A stretch of DNA of 64,000 nt from Streptomyces acidiscabies. GTDB lineage: Bacteria > Actinomycetota > Actinomycetes > Streptomycetales > Streptomycetaceae. Positions 17,113-25,872 of the stretch are shown piece by piece. The notes under the pieces are model-generated. The model was given only the letters and a program-made list of their open reading frames with translations, did no database searches and was not told the origin of the DNA. The stretch is taken from NCBI RefSeq assembly GCF_020010905.1, contig NZ_JAGJBY010000001.1, positions 3,926,001-3,990,000 on the forward strand, written 5' to 3'. Both the position numbers and the translations under genes were made by a program. Each line of letters begins with the position of its first letter. Position 1 is the first letter of the stretch.

Positions 17113-18339
17113 CTACTCCCGCCCGATCCGCTCCTGCGCGCGCACCTCGAACGGCAGCGTCTGCGGCGTCAGCCCCTCCAGGCGGGCCGTGATGACCAGC
17201 GTGCCTTCCTCGATCTGGTAGTCGAGCGGCAGGCCCAGTGAGCGCATCGCCGCGACCATCGCCGTGTTGCCGGAGCGGGTCACCGCGTACACGCTCTCGC
17301 CGCCCGTCTCGACGGCCATCCGCACCAGCCTGCGCAGCAGTTCGCCGCCGATGCCGCGGCCCTGCCAGTCGTCCTCGACGAGGAGCGCGATCTCGGTCTC
17401 GTCGCCGTCCCACAGGAGGTGGCCGAGGCCGACGACGCGGCCGGAGGCGGTGCGGACGGCGAGGGTGCGGCCGAAGCGGGGGCTCAGCAGGTGGTTCAGG
17501 TAGCGGTCGGCGTCGCCGACGGGCCCGTGGTAGCGCATCGTGAGGGTCTGCGCGGAGCACCGCTCGTGCATGGCCCTCGCGGCGTCCAGATCGGCCTGGT
17601 CGGCGCGGCCGACGGTGATGTCGGCGCCCTCGGGGAGCGTCAGGACGTCGAGGCCGCGCGGCACCCGGGGCCCGAGCCGCGTGTCCAGTTCGACCAGCGC
17701 GCGGGCGCGCGCGAACTCGGTCGGGGTGAACGGCAGGTACGGCCGCTCCACGGTGATCACTCCGCCTTCCGGCGCCCGCAGGCGCAGCACTGTCTCCTCC
17801 AGGACCCCTTCGGCCGGCACGTCGTGCGCGCCCGGCAGCGAACGGATCGCGCACCGGCCGAGCAACTGCCGCAGCGCCAGCGGGAGTTCCGCCGCGTCCA
17901 GGGCGGTACGGGTGGCGAGGCCGAGGACCCGGGTGGGCGCGTCGACGAGGTCGTGCGCGTCGGCCCGCTCGATCCACGTCGAGGCGCCGCCCGCCGCCGC
18001 GACCGCGTGGGTGATCTCGGCGGAGGTGAGGTCGCCCGGCGCGCGCAGCAGGAACTCGTCGACCGTCTCCAGGCCCAGCGGGTGCGTCTGGAGGCTCAGG
18101 ATGTCCACCCGGTGCCCGGCGAGCGCGGCGCACAGCGCGGCCAGCGAGCCGGGCGCGTCCGTCACGGTCGTCCGCATCCGCCACAGCGTGCCCGCGAAGG
18201 TGTCGGTGTCCCCGGCGAGCGGCCGGGGACCGGTATCACCCCCGGGCGGCGCCAGATCGTGGCCGTGTGATCGCCAGGCGTGCACGGCGGCTCGGAGGGC
18301 CGCGACGGAACGGGTGACAGCAGTCGTCTTCTGAGTCAT
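17113..18339 (-). CDS. ACT-like domain fused to GNAT acetyltransferase
   Basis: A 408-residue fusion. Residues about 53-125 look like an ACT amino-acid-sensing domain (MRTTVTDAPGSLAALCAALA, followed by VDILSLQTHPL). Residues about 240-360 form a GNAT domain with the acetyl-CoA loop VEDDWQGRGIGGELLRRLV. ACT plus GNAT fusions are known in actinobacteria, with some acting as amino-acid-regulated protein lysine acetyltransferases; that role here is inference. The frame opens at 18453, but the ATG at 18339 is a better start because the upstream extension is not family-like. Confidence 0.8.
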   Translation of the reverse strand: MTQKTTAVTRSVAALRAAVHAWRSHGHDLAPPGGDTGPRPLAGDTDTFAGTLWRMRTTVTDAPGSLAALCAALAGHRVDILSLQTHPLGLETVDEFLLRAPGDLTSAEITHAVAAAGGASTWIERADAHDLVDAPTRVLGLATRTALDAAELPLALRQLLGRCAIRSLPGAHDVPAEGVLEETVLRLRAPEGGVITVERPYLPFTPTEFARARALVELDTRLGPRVPRGLDVLTLPEGADITVGRADQADLDAARAMHERCSAQTLTMRYHGPVGDADRYLNHLLSPRFGRTLAVRTASGRVVGLGHLLWDGDETEIALLVEDDWQGRGIGGELLRRLVRMAVETGGESVYAVTRSGNTAMVAAMRSLGLPLDYQIEEGTLVITARLEGLTPQTLPFEVRAQERIGRE

Positions 18340-18512
18340 GCATCCACTGTGCGGGAACGGTGTTGCGTGATCACGAACGTACTGTGACCGATGGGTAAAA
18401 GCCCATTTCGTATTTTCGGTGCGGACCGCTTCTTTCCGGCCAAAGAGGGACACCGCGCACCGGGGGATGACGCCGGTACGCGGCCCACCGCCGAGCCTAC
18501 GGGACCCGCGCC

Positions 18513-20099
18513 CTACTGGCCGACACGTCCCGGCTGAAGTACCTGCGTGTACAGGACAGTTCCGTCCGACTCGCGCAGCCGGACCGTCAACTCCCCGCTG
18601 TGGCCGTCGATGTCGACCTCGCCGAAGAACTGGAACCCGTCGGCCGGCGAGACGTTCGCGGTCGTCGGCGCCTTGACGAACACCCGCTCGGGGCCGAACG
18701 TGCCGTCCAGATCATTGGCCGGAAACGCACCCGCGTTGAGCGGCCCGGAGACGAACTCCCAGAACGGCTCGAAGTCCTTGAACGCCGCCCGCGACGGCTG
18801 GTAGTGCTGCGCCGACGTGTGGTGCACGTCCGCCGTCAGCCACACCGTCCCGGTGATCCGGCGGTGCTTGACGAACCGCAGCAGCTCTGCGATCTGGAGC
18901 TCGCGCCCCAGCGGCTGCCCCGGGTCGCCCTGCGCGACGGCCTCGAAGTTCGGCTTGTTCTCCATCGGGTCCGGCACGACGAGCCCGAGCGGCATGTCGG
19001 CGGCGATCACCTTCCACACCGCGCGCGAGCACGCCAGCTCCCGCTTCAGCCACTCCAGCTGCTCCCGGCCGAGAATGCCCTGCGGGTCGGTCGTCTGGAC
19101 GTCCGTCGAGTTCGCGTTGCGGTACGTGCGCATGTCCAGCACGAACACGTCCAGCAGCGGCCCGTGCCGCATCACACGCTGCACGCGCCCCTGCTTCGCG
19201 CCCGGCGTCAGCGTCGAGACCGGGAAGTACTCGCTGAACGCCCTACGCGCGCGCGAGGCGAGCACGTCCACGCTCTTCTCGGTGTACCGCGCGTCCGTGT
19301 CGGCGATCACCTCGCCGGGGTACCAGTTGTTGCGGACCTCGTGGTCGTCCCACTGGATGATCGACGGCACCTGCGCGTTGAACCGGCGCAGGTTCTCGTC
19401 CAGCAGGTTGTACCGGAAGTTCCCCCGGTACTCCGCGAGCGTCTCGGCGACCTTCGACTTCTCCTCGGTCACCAGGTTGCGGTACACCCGGCCGTCCGGC
19501 AGCGCCTGCGTCGCCGCGATCGGCCCGTCCGCGTAGATGTTGTCGCCGCTGCACAGGAAGAAGTCCGGGTCCAGCTTCGCCATCGCGTCGTAGATGCGGT
19601 AGCCGCCGATGTCCTGGTTGATGCCCCAGCCCTGCCCGGCCAGGTCGCCCGACCACAGGAACTTGACGCCCTGCCGCCGCTTCTCGGACACCGTCCGGAA
19701 CGTCCCGGCCACCGGCTCACCCGTACGACGCGGGTCGTCCGGGTCCGCCAGCAGCACCCGGTAGTGGATCTGCTCGCCCGACGGCAGCCCGTGCAGCCGG
19801 GTCGTGCCGGTGAAGTCCGTACCGGCGCCGAGCAGCGGCCCGTGCCAGCGCTGCGGGTTGCGGAACGACTCGGTGGCCGCCGTCTCGACGATCATCCGTG
19901 CGGGCCGGTCCGACCGCACCCACACCAGCCCCGAGTGCGCGCCGACGTCCCCGGTCTGCACACCCCACTTCGCGCCGGGCCGCCCCGACAGGGCGAACGC
20001 GGGCGCGGCGCCCAGCGCACCGGGCAGGGACAGCGCCGCCGACGCGGCGAGCGAGCCGCGCAGGACGCCGCGACGGCTGGGAGAGGGGAAGGACGGCAT
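18513..20099 (-). CDS. phoD: Secreted PhoD-like alkaline phosphatase
   Basis: A 528-residue phosphodiesterase/phosphomonoesterase with a Tat signal (SRRGVLRG twin-Arg motif, hydrophobic Ala/Leu stretch, probable cleavage after AFA at about residue 35). The N-terminal PhoD domain comes first, then the metallophosphoesterase core with LWSGDLAGQGW, CSGDNIYADGP, IQWDDHEVRNNW, LDMRTYR and LTADVHHTSAQH, the metal ligands expected for PhoD. It releases phosphate outside the cell and is usually PhoP-controlled. A single weak PHO-box-like half-site lies about 80 bases upstream. Confidence 0.93.
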   Translation of the reverse strand: MPSFPSPSRRGVLRGSLAASAALSLPGALGAAPAFALSGRPGAKWGVQTGDVGAHSGLVWVRSDRPARMIVETAATESFRNPQRWHGPLLGAGTDFTGTTRLHGLPSGEQIHYRVLLADPDDPRRTGEPVAGTFRTVSEKRRQGVKFLWSGDLAGQGWGINQDIGGYRIYDAMAKLDPDFFLCSGDNIYADGPIAATQALPDGRVYRNLVTEEKSKVAETLAEYRGNFRYNLLDENLRRFNAQVPSIIQWDDHEVRNNWYPGEVIADTDARYTEKSVDVLASRARRAFSEYFPVSTLTPGAKQGRVQRVMRHGPLLDVFVLDMRTYRNANSTDVQTTDPQGILGREQLEWLKRELACSRAVWKVIAADMPLGLVVPDPMENKPNFEAVAQGDPGQPLGRELQIAELLRFVKHRRITGTVWLTADVHHTSAQHYQPSRAAFKDFEPFWEFVSGPLNAGAFPANDLDGTFGPERVFVKAPTTANVSPADGFQFFGEVDIDGHSGELTVRLRESDGTVLYTQVLQPGRVGQ

Positions 20100-20251
20100 G
20101 ACAGAGCCTCCGGAAAGGGGAAGGGGCCGGGCTGCACAGTCAGACCTACGGGGGGCGGAGGGCCGGTTCGGAAATGCGGGATGAACAGTGGGACGCCCCA
20201 GGGAGTGGCTTGGGGGTCGGGTGCTTTATGGGGCTCTGTACGGGCCTGGCG

Positions 20252-21730
20252 TCACCCGTCGGCCGCCTGCGCCATCAGTGCCACGCCGGTACGGATGCGT
20301 ATCGGCGTGAGGTGGGCGTATCCGAGGACGAGACGGGGGCGTACGTCGGTACAGGGGCGTACGTCGCTCTGTACGCGTGCGCGTGGGTACGAGGATGAGG
20401 GGGCGAGGTGGGAATCGTCGTCCACGCGTGCGTGCCCGTACTCCGTCAGCGCCCGCACCTCCACCCCCGCCTCCGTGACCCTCTCCAGGAACCGTTCCTG
20501 CGGCCCGTACCGCTCCGGCAGCGTCGCGATGACGTGCAGCCCGGCGGCGATGCCCGAGACCTCCGTGCCGGGGAAGTGCTCCGCGAGGGACGCTACGAGG
20601 GTGTCCCGGCGTTCCCGGTAGGCGCGCCCGCAGCGGCGCAGGTGGCGGTCGTAGTCGCCGCGTTCGACGAAGCGGGCGAAGACGGCCTGGTCGAGGGCGG
20701 GATGCCCGAGGTCGGCGGTGCGCTTGCGTTCGGTGACGTCCTCGGCGAGCGCCTCGGGGAGCAGCAGCCAGCCCAGGCGCAGTCCGGGCGCGAGGGACTT
20801 GCTGACGGACCCGGTGTAGGCGACGCGCTCGGGGTCGAGCCCCTGGAGCGCGCCGACGGGGTCGCGGTCGTACCGGAAGTCGCCGTCGTAGTCGTCCTCC
20901 AGCACGAACCCGTCCACCGCGCGCGCCCACTCCAGGAGCCGGGTACGGCGCTCGGGCGCGTACGCGATGCCGGTGGGGAACTGGTGGGCCGGCGTGGTGA
21001 CGACCGTGCGCACGCGCGCGTGGTGCAGCGGTCCGAGGGCGAGCCCGTCGCCGTCCAGGGGCAGCGGTACGACGTCCAGACCGGCGGCTTCGTACAGGGC
21101 CGCGTGCGGCGGGCTCCCGGGGGCCTCGACGCCGACCTCGCGGATCCCGCGCGCGTGGAGCGCCCCGCCGAGCAGCGCGAGCGCCTGCGCGACGCCGGAG
21201 ACGACGATCAGCCGCTCCGGATCGGCGACCACTCCCCGGCGCCGGGTCAGGAGGGCGGCGAGGGCGGTGCGCAGGCGGGGCAGGCCGCGCGGGTCGGGGT
21301 AGCCGAGGTCCTGGTGGGGGAGTCCGGCGAGCACGGCACGCTGGGCGGCGGACCAGGCGGCGCGCGGGAACAGCGACAGGTCGGGGGAGCCGGGCACGAA
21401 GTCGGCGCGGGCGCCGGGTGAGCGCGGCGCACGGTCCCGCGCGCGGGGCGCCGCCGCGCGGACGGCGTCCCCGACCCAGGTGCCCGCGCCGCGCCCGCTG
21501 CGGAGGTATCCCTCGGCCGTCAACTGCTCGTACGCCTCGGTCACCAGCCCTCGCGACACGCCCAGATCGGCGGCGAGGTCCCTGCTGGACGGCAACCGGG
21601 TCCCGGCGGCCAGCCGTCCCGCGCGGATCGCCTCCCGCAGGGCCTCCTGCACCGCACGTCCCCGCGTGCGTGCGGGTGCGGTGACCGCAGGCCGCAGCAC
21701 CTCCCATGGACTGGTCCCCGATGACGCCAT
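20252..21730 (-). CDS. MocR/PdxR-type regulator (GntR wHTH plus aminotransferase domain)
   Basis: A 492-residue regulator. The N-terminal GntR winged helix covers about residues 20-88 (LPSSRDLAADLGVSRGLVTE). A fold-type I aminotransferase domain follows, with the PLP-lysine motif SVSKSLAPGLRLGW at about residue 290. MocR proteins use PLP as a ligand to control vitamin B6, GABA or transport genes. The start at 21730 gives a 47-base gap to the divergent EamA exporter at 21778, so that exporter is the likely target. Confidence 0.92.
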   Translation of the reverse strand: MASSGTSPWEVLRPAVTAPARTRGRAVQEALREAIRAGRLAAGTRLPSSRDLAADLGVSRGLVTEAYEQLTAEGYLRSGRGAGTWVGDAVRAAAPRARDRAPRSPGARADFVPGSPDLSLFPRAAWSAAQRAVLAGLPHQDLGYPDPRGLPRLRTALAALLTRRRGVVADPERLIVVSGVAQALALLGGALHARGIREVGVEAPGSPPHAALYEAAGLDVVPLPLDGDGLALGPLHHARVRTVVTTPAHQFPTGIAYAPERRTRLLEWARAVDGFVLEDDYDGDFRYDRDPVGALQGLDPERVAYTGSVSKSLAPGLRLGWLLLPEALAEDVTERKRTADLGHPALDQAVFARFVERGDYDRHLRRCGRAYRERRDTLVASLAEHFPGTEVSGIAAGLHVIATLPERYGPQERFLERVTEAGVEVRALTEYGHARVDDDSHLAPSSSYPRARVQSDVRPCTDVRPRLVLGYAHLTPIRIRTGVALMAQAADG

Positions 21731-21764
21731 GGAAGTGGACCTTAATGCGGGCCGCCGCCGTCCC

Positions 21765-21770
21765 TAACGT
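21765..21770 (+). promoter_or_regulatory. Candidate leaderless -10 box
   Basis: TAACGT seven bases before the ATG of the EamA gene, in the 47-base divergent gap with the MocR-type regulator. Confidence 0.4.
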
Positions 21771-21777
21771 CCCGTTC

Positions 21778-22695
21778 ATGAACGCCACTTCCGCGCGCGG
21801 AGCGCTCTTCGCCGCGCTCGCCTGTCTCCTTGTCGGGGCCTCCTTCACCGCCAACAGCGTGCTGGGCGGCTATCCGTACGCGGGCGGGCAGGCGCTCCGG
21901 TACGCCCTCGCCTTCCTGCTGCTGGCGCCCCTGGCCCGTCAGGGCGCGCGGGAGCGCCTGCGTCGTCTGCCCCTCCGTCAATGGCTGCGTGTCGCACTGC
22001 TGTCGGGCGTCGGCATGGTCGGGTTCAACCTCGCCGTCCTCGCGGCGGAGCGATCCGCCGAACCGGCCGTCTCCGGGGTGTTCGTCGGGTGCGCGCCGGT
22101 CGTCGTCGCCGTCCTGGTGCCGCTCCTGGAGGGGCGCCGGCCCCGCCTGTGGGGTGCGTCGCTGGTGGCTTCGGGCGCGTTCGTCGTGCAGGGGTGGGGG
22201 CGTACGGACGGTGCCGGGCTCGTGTTCTCCGCGTGCGCGCTGGTCGGGGAGGTGGGGTTCGCGGTACTGGCGACGCCGGTGCTACGCGCGCTCGGGCCGC
22301 TGCTGACGTCGGCGACGGTGTGCGGGGTGGCCGCGGTCGAGTCGGCGGTGCTGGGGGTGGTGCTCGACGGGGGTGGGTGGGTGCGGTGGCCGGACGGGGG
22401 CGAGGCTGCGGCGCTGCTGTGGCAGGCCGTCGTGGTGACCGTCGTGGGGTTCGTGTGCTGGTACCGGGGGATGCAGGTGCTGGGCGCCGAGCGGGCGACG
22501 CTCTTCTCCGGCCTGATCCCGGTCGCCGCCGCCGCGACGGCACCCGTCGTCGGCGCGGGCTCCTACGGGGCCGCTCAGGCGCTGGGGAGCGTGCTGGTGG
22601 GTCTCGGGGTGGCGGCGGGCTCCGGAGCGCTCAGACGGGCGTCTGGGGGCGCGGGGAGGGGTGGCTTGGCTGCGGGGGTGGGGGAGGTGGGGTGA
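21778..22695 (+). CDS. EamA-family (DMT) transporter
   Basis: A 305-residue membrane protein with about ten hydrophobic segments in two EamA repeats. Conserved features are the first-helix region SFTANSVLGGYPYAGGQALR and the second-half SVLVGLGVAAG. DMT proteins usually export amino acids or metabolites. The ATG at 21778 follows a TAACGT box; a start at 21706 would overlap the divergent regulator gene. Adjacency to a MocR regulator suggests export of a B6- or amino-acid-linked metabolite, which is inference. Confidence 0.9.
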   Translation: MNATSARGALFAALACLLVGASFTANSVLGGYPYAGGQALRYALAFLLLAPLARQGARERLRRLPLRQWLRVALLSGVGMVGFNLAVLAAERSAEPAVSGVFVGCAPVVVAVLVPLLEGRRPRLWGASLVASGAFVVQGWGRTDGAGLVFSACALVGEVGFAVLATPVLRALGPLLTSATVCGVAAVESAVLGVVLDGGGWVRWPDGGEAAALLWQAVVVTVVGFVCWYRGMQVLGAERATLFSGLIPVAAAATAPVVGAGSYGAAQALGSVLVGLGVAAGSGALRRASGGAGRGGLAAGVGEVG

Positions 22696-22724
22696 GGGGT
22701 GGTCTGCGGTTCCGGGGTGGGGGC

Positions 22725-23175
22725 CTTCGACGGCAGTCGGCGTGCGGCGAAGGCCCGCCCTCGGCGGCGGCCCGTAGCCGGTCTCGGCGGCAGCCGCTTC
22801 CCGGTGGCAGCCTGCTTTCCGGCGGCGGGAGCTTTCGGCGGCGGCGGGCTCGTGGTGACAGCCCGTCCCCGGCGGCAGCCTGCTCCTGGCGGCCAGGCGC
22901 TCGTGGCGGCGGCCCGCAGCCGGTCTCGGCGGCAGCCGCTTTCCGGCGGCGGGAGCTTTCGGCGGCAGCGGGCTCGCTGTGACAGCCAGTCCCCGGCGGC
23001 AGTCGGCTCGCCGTGACAGCCCGCCCCCGGCGACAGGCGCTCTCGACGACGGCCCGCTCCCCTGACCGCCTGTGCCCCAGCGGCAGGCTCGCGCAACGGC
23101 AGTCCGCTCCCTGCGACAGCCTGCGCTTCGCGGCAGTCCGCCTCCAGCCACAGCCCGTTCTCGACGGCCGCCCGT
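22725..23175. repeat. Imperfect GC-rich tandem repeat region, no gene
   Basis: About 450 bases between two convergent genes filled with variants of an ~18-base unit built on GGCGGCAGYCKGCTTTCC. Two longer copies exist. A 20-base stretch recurs 142 bases apart (22780 and 22922), whereas the adjacent stretch (22815 and 22939) recurs 124 bases apart. The 18-base difference equals one unit, a sign of slippage. Small frames across it are low-complexity Arg/Gly/Pro and are not called. Confidence 0.7.
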
Positions 23176-23177
23176 CC

Positions 23178-24008
23178 TCAGCGGCTCCCGTCCAGGATCA
23201 CCCGCGCCACCAGCGCCGGATCGTCGCTCATCGGCACGTGGCCGCAGCCCGGGAGGCGGATCAACCGCGCCTCAGGCATGACGTGTTTCGCGCGTACGCC
23301 CTGGCGCCGCAGGAGTACGCGGTCCCGGGTGCCCCAGGCGATCGTCACGGGGACGTTCCGGACGTCGTCCGTGAACCGGACCGAGCCGCCCGCGCGCAGG
23401 GTCGCGTCGAAGCCGGTCGCGCCGGTCAGGGCGAGGGTCTCGGCGACCACCGACTCCGGTGAACGGCGTGCGGGGTGGGCGTAGATGGTGCTCGTCAGCG
23501 CCGTACGGCCGGCCGCCGACCGGGACAGGCGTTCCACCAGGGGGAGCGGCATCCCGCGCGCGATGCGGCGCATCGTCAGCAGCAGGGTGAACGCGTAACG
23601 GCGCTCCGCCTCCGTCCAGAAACCGGCGGGGGACAGGGCGGTGACGGACCGTGCGAGGTTTTCGCGGCCCAGCTCCAGGGCGATCAGGCCGCCCAGGGAG
23701 TTGCCCGCGACGTGCGGCCGGTCCAGGCCCAGGGTCTCGCAGAACGCCGCGAAGACCGCGCTCGTCGTCGGGAGGTCGTAGGCGAGGCCCTCCGGGAGAC
23801 CCGGGGACGCGCCGAAGCCGGGCAGGTCCACCGCGACGACGTCCCGCTCGGTCGCCAGGATGTCGGTCACCGGGTCCCAGGCCTGGCGGTGGTGGCCGAT
23901 GCCGTGCAGCAGGAGCAGCGGCTCGCCGTGACCTACGCGCGCGTAGGAGACGGTGACCGGCTGTGGCCCGCGCGCGGAGGGGACCTTGAAGGAGACGGTG
24001 GCGGACAT
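23178..24008 (-). CDS. Alpha/beta-fold hydrolase
   Basis: A 276-residue serine hydrolase. The oxyanion/HG motif is LLLLHGIGHHRQAW (about residues 31-44), the nucleophile elbow is GNSLGG (Ser at about 105), the acid Asp is in GTRDRVL, and the His is in GCGHVPMSDDP. It belongs to the esterase/C-C-bond hydrolase/haloperoxidase-like group; the substrate is not evident. GAGGAGC lies about 8 bases before the ATG. It is divergent from the GntR gene across a 234-base gap and runs into the repeat region at its 3' end. Confidence 0.9.
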   Translation of the reverse strand: MSATVSFKVPSARGPQPVTVSYARVGHGEPLLLLHGIGHHRQAWDPVTDILATERDVVAVDLPGFGASPGLPEGLAYDLPTTSAVFAAFCETLGLDRPHVAGNSLGGLIALELGRENLARSVTALSPAGFWTEAERRYAFTLLLTMRRIARGMPLPLVERLSRSAAGRTALTSTIYAHPARRSPESVVAETLALTGATGFDATLRAGGSVRFTDDVRNVPVTIAWGTRDRVLLRRQGVRAKHVMPEARLIRLPGCGHVPMSDDPALVARVILDGSR

Positions 24009-24131
24009 GCGGGTGCTCCTCGTCTGAGCTCAGCGGTGAAACTCCGTGGACAGCTTGTCAGTTGTTGCTACCGACGGGTAGACCCCGGCTGCCGATGCCA
24101 AGTCCCGCCTGGCCGAAAGCGGTTTCCCCCA

Positions 24132-24166
24132 TTGGTATTGACCAAGGTTGGGGGCCGCCCTATGGT
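24132..24166 (+). promoter_or_regulatory. Promoter with DasR-like palindromic operator before gntR
   Basis: TTGACC (24138-24143) and TATGGT (24161-24166) are spaced by 17 bases, a good vegetative-type promoter. The palindrome TTGGT-ATTG-ACCAA (24132-24145) covers the -35 box and resembles the DasR dre site (TGGTC-TAGACCA type). The GntR/UTRA gene starts about 70 bases downstream, so autorepression is a reasonable inference. Confidence 0.5.
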
Positions 24167-24242
24167 CGCTGACAAGTGAAACAACCTTTAATAAACAAGG
24201 GCGCGTAAAGGGCCTGAGCCACGGGGCGGGGTGGAGGACAGG

Positions 24243-24998
24243 GTGGGGACCACGCAGCTGGAAACGGTGCCGGAACCGAAGTACTGGCATCTGAGGACAG
24301 TGCTCAGCGAAGCACTCGACTCGGAGTTCACGGTGGGGGAGGTGCTGCCCAACGAGCGCGACCTCGCGGCCCGCTTCGGCGTCGCCCGCGCGACACTCCG
24401 GCAGGCACTGGAGCAACTCGAACTGGAGGGACGGCTCCACCGCCGACGGGGCGTCGGCACAACCGTCGCGCCCCCGCGCGTAGGCGTCGACGTCGGCCCC
24501 GAGGGCAGGGCCTGGCCCAGCGACGACACCTGGCAGCCCGTCGACAGCGACCTGACGGCGCCCCCTGCGGCCGTCTCCACCGCCCTCGCGCTCCCGCGCG
24601 GGCTCGCCGTCCACGTCGTCCGCCGCTCCCGCGTCTCCCACGGGCACCCGGTCGCCGCGGAACTCCTCTACGTACCGGAGACCTCCGTCCCCGCGCTCCC
24701 GCCCACGGACGCCCTCTCGGGCCCCGCCCGCGCGCGTGCCCTGCTCCGCGAACTCCACCACCTGGACCTCACGGCCCAGAACCGCTCCGTGGAACTCGGC
24801 TCCGCGCGCGCGGACGACGCGAAGCAGCTCGACCGGCTGCCGGGGGCTCCGGTCCTGGTAGTCACGACCCACTTCATGGCCGCCGACCGGGTCGCCGCGC
24901 TCTCGATCGCGACGTACCGAGCTGACACGTGCCGCCTGACGTTCGGCGCGGCGGGCGGGGTGGAGATCGAGGAAGGGCTGGGGGAGAGGGTTTCCTGA
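24243..24998 (+). CDS. GntR/HutC-family regulator with UTRA domain
   Basis: A 251-residue regulator of the DasR-like subfamily. The wHTH covers about residues 12-78 (LPNERDLAARFGVARATLRQ, then RLHRRRGVGT). A UTRA effector domain follows, with LSIATYRADTCR near the end. GGAGG sits 5 bases before the GTG at 24243; an in-frame GTG at 24231 is less likely. The last codons (LGERVS) are the first copy of a repeat that continues for 700 bases downstream, so the C-terminus may have been reshaped. A DasR-like operator overlaps its promoter. The effector is unknown. Confidence 0.88.
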   Translation: MGTTQLETVPEPKYWHLRTVLSEALDSEFTVGEVLPNERDLAARFGVARATLRQALEQLELEGRLHRRRGVGTTVAPPRVGVDVGPEGRAWPSDDTWQPVDSDLTAPPAAVSTALALPRGLAVHVVRRSRVSHGHPVAAELLYVPETSVPALPPTDALSGPARARALLRELHHLDLTAQNRSVELGSARADDAKQLDRLPGAPVLVVTTHFMAADRVAALSIATYRADTCRLTFGAAGGVEIEEGLGERVS

Positions 24999-25646
24999 GC
25001 CCGCGCGGGGCGCCCGGCCTCTCGGCTGTAGGCCGGGCCGGGCGTCCCGCCGGGCCGGGCGTCCCGCCGGGCCGGGCGTCCCGCCGGGCCGGGCGTCCCG
25101 CCGGGCCGGGCGTCCCGCCGGGCCGGGCGTCCCGCCGGGCCGGGCGTCCCGCCGGGCCGGGTGCCTTGCGGGGTTGGGCGTCCCGCCGGGCCGGGTGCCT
25201 TGCGGGGTTGGGCGTCCCGCCGGGCCGGGTGCCTTGCGGGGTTGGGCGTCCCGCCGGGTCGGGTGCCCCGGCGGTGGGGGCGGGCGGTAGGACGCGGGGC
25301 GGGCGGTACGGCTCGGTGGCCCCCGGAATTGGCTGCCGGGGGAGAGGGTTTCCTGAGCCGACGCGGGGCGCCCGGCTTCTCGGCTGAACGCCGGGTCGGG
25401 CGTCCCGCCGGGTCGGGCACCTCGCCGCTGGGGGCGGGCGGTAGGACGCGGGGCGGGCGGTACGGCTCGGTGGTCCCGGAGTTGGCTGCTCGGGGGGAGA
25501 GGGTTTCCTGAGCCTGCGTGGGGCGTCCAGCTTCTCGGCTGAACGCCGGGTCGGGTGCCCCGCCGAGCTGGGTATCCCGTCGGTGGGGGCGGGTGGCAGG
25601 ACGCGGGGTGGGCGGTACGGCTCGGTGGCCCCGGAGTTGGCTGCTC
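24981..25646. repeat. Three direct repeats of a ~155-base unit
   Basis: Units begin with GGGGAGAGGGTTTCCTGAGC at 24981, 25339 and 25494 and end with a GGCGGTACGGCTCGGTGG...GGAGTTGGCTGC stretch. Copies 2 and 3 are 155 and 153 bases. Copy 1 is stretched to 358 bases by a 17-base tandem array. The first copy includes the last codons and stop of the GntR gene. A truncated fourth start (25647) runs directly into a copy of the ROK gene end. Total gene-free span is 24999-26227; no plausible gene was seen in it. Confidence 0.75.
25031..25270. repeat. 17-base tandem repeat array
   Basis: The unit GGGCCGGGCGTCCCGCC repeats perfectly about seven times up to about 25160. It then alternates three times with a variant containing TGCCTTGCGGGGTTGGG, giving a 34-base higher-order period. 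Because 17 is not a multiple of 3, three units make a 17-residue protein repeat in any frame; no frame looks like a real protein. It is not a CRISPR array: there are no unique spacers. Confidence 0.8.
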
Positions 25647-25664
25647 AGGGAGAGGGCCCTGCGG

Positions 25665-25750
25665 CCCGTTACCGTCCTCCGCCGTGAACAACTGCTGATC
25701 CACCCGGTCCAGCGCCAGCCGCAGCGCGCCCATGGCCACAGCCGCCTCCC
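25665..25750 (-). pseudogene. Duplicated 3' fragment of the ROK-family gene
   Basis: About 87 bases nearly identical to 26250-26339, the 3' end of the ROK gene. On the minus strand they would encode GEAAVAMGALRLALDRVDQQ, then diverge. The same box CCACAGCCGCCTCCCCGGGG occurs once more at about 25798. The rest of the gene is missing, so this is a remnant of a partial duplication, not a gene. Confidence 0.75.
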
Positions 25751-25872
25751 CGGGGGAAGAAGCAGGCGGTCGTCGCGGACACGCCCCATCCCCTGTGCCA
25801 CAGCCGCCTCCCCGGGGAGTAGGCCCCTGCGGCTTGCGCGCCCGTGCCGGTCCCGAACGCTTTGCCGCGGCT

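Noticed and set aside
22699..23016. A 105-codon frame in the repeat region
   Set aside because: Its product is only translated repeat (Arg/Ala/Gly/Ser), with no ribosome site or family match.
25031..25270. Tandem array that might be read as a CRISPR array
   Set aside because: The 17-base units abut directly, have no unique spacers and no cas genes are near.
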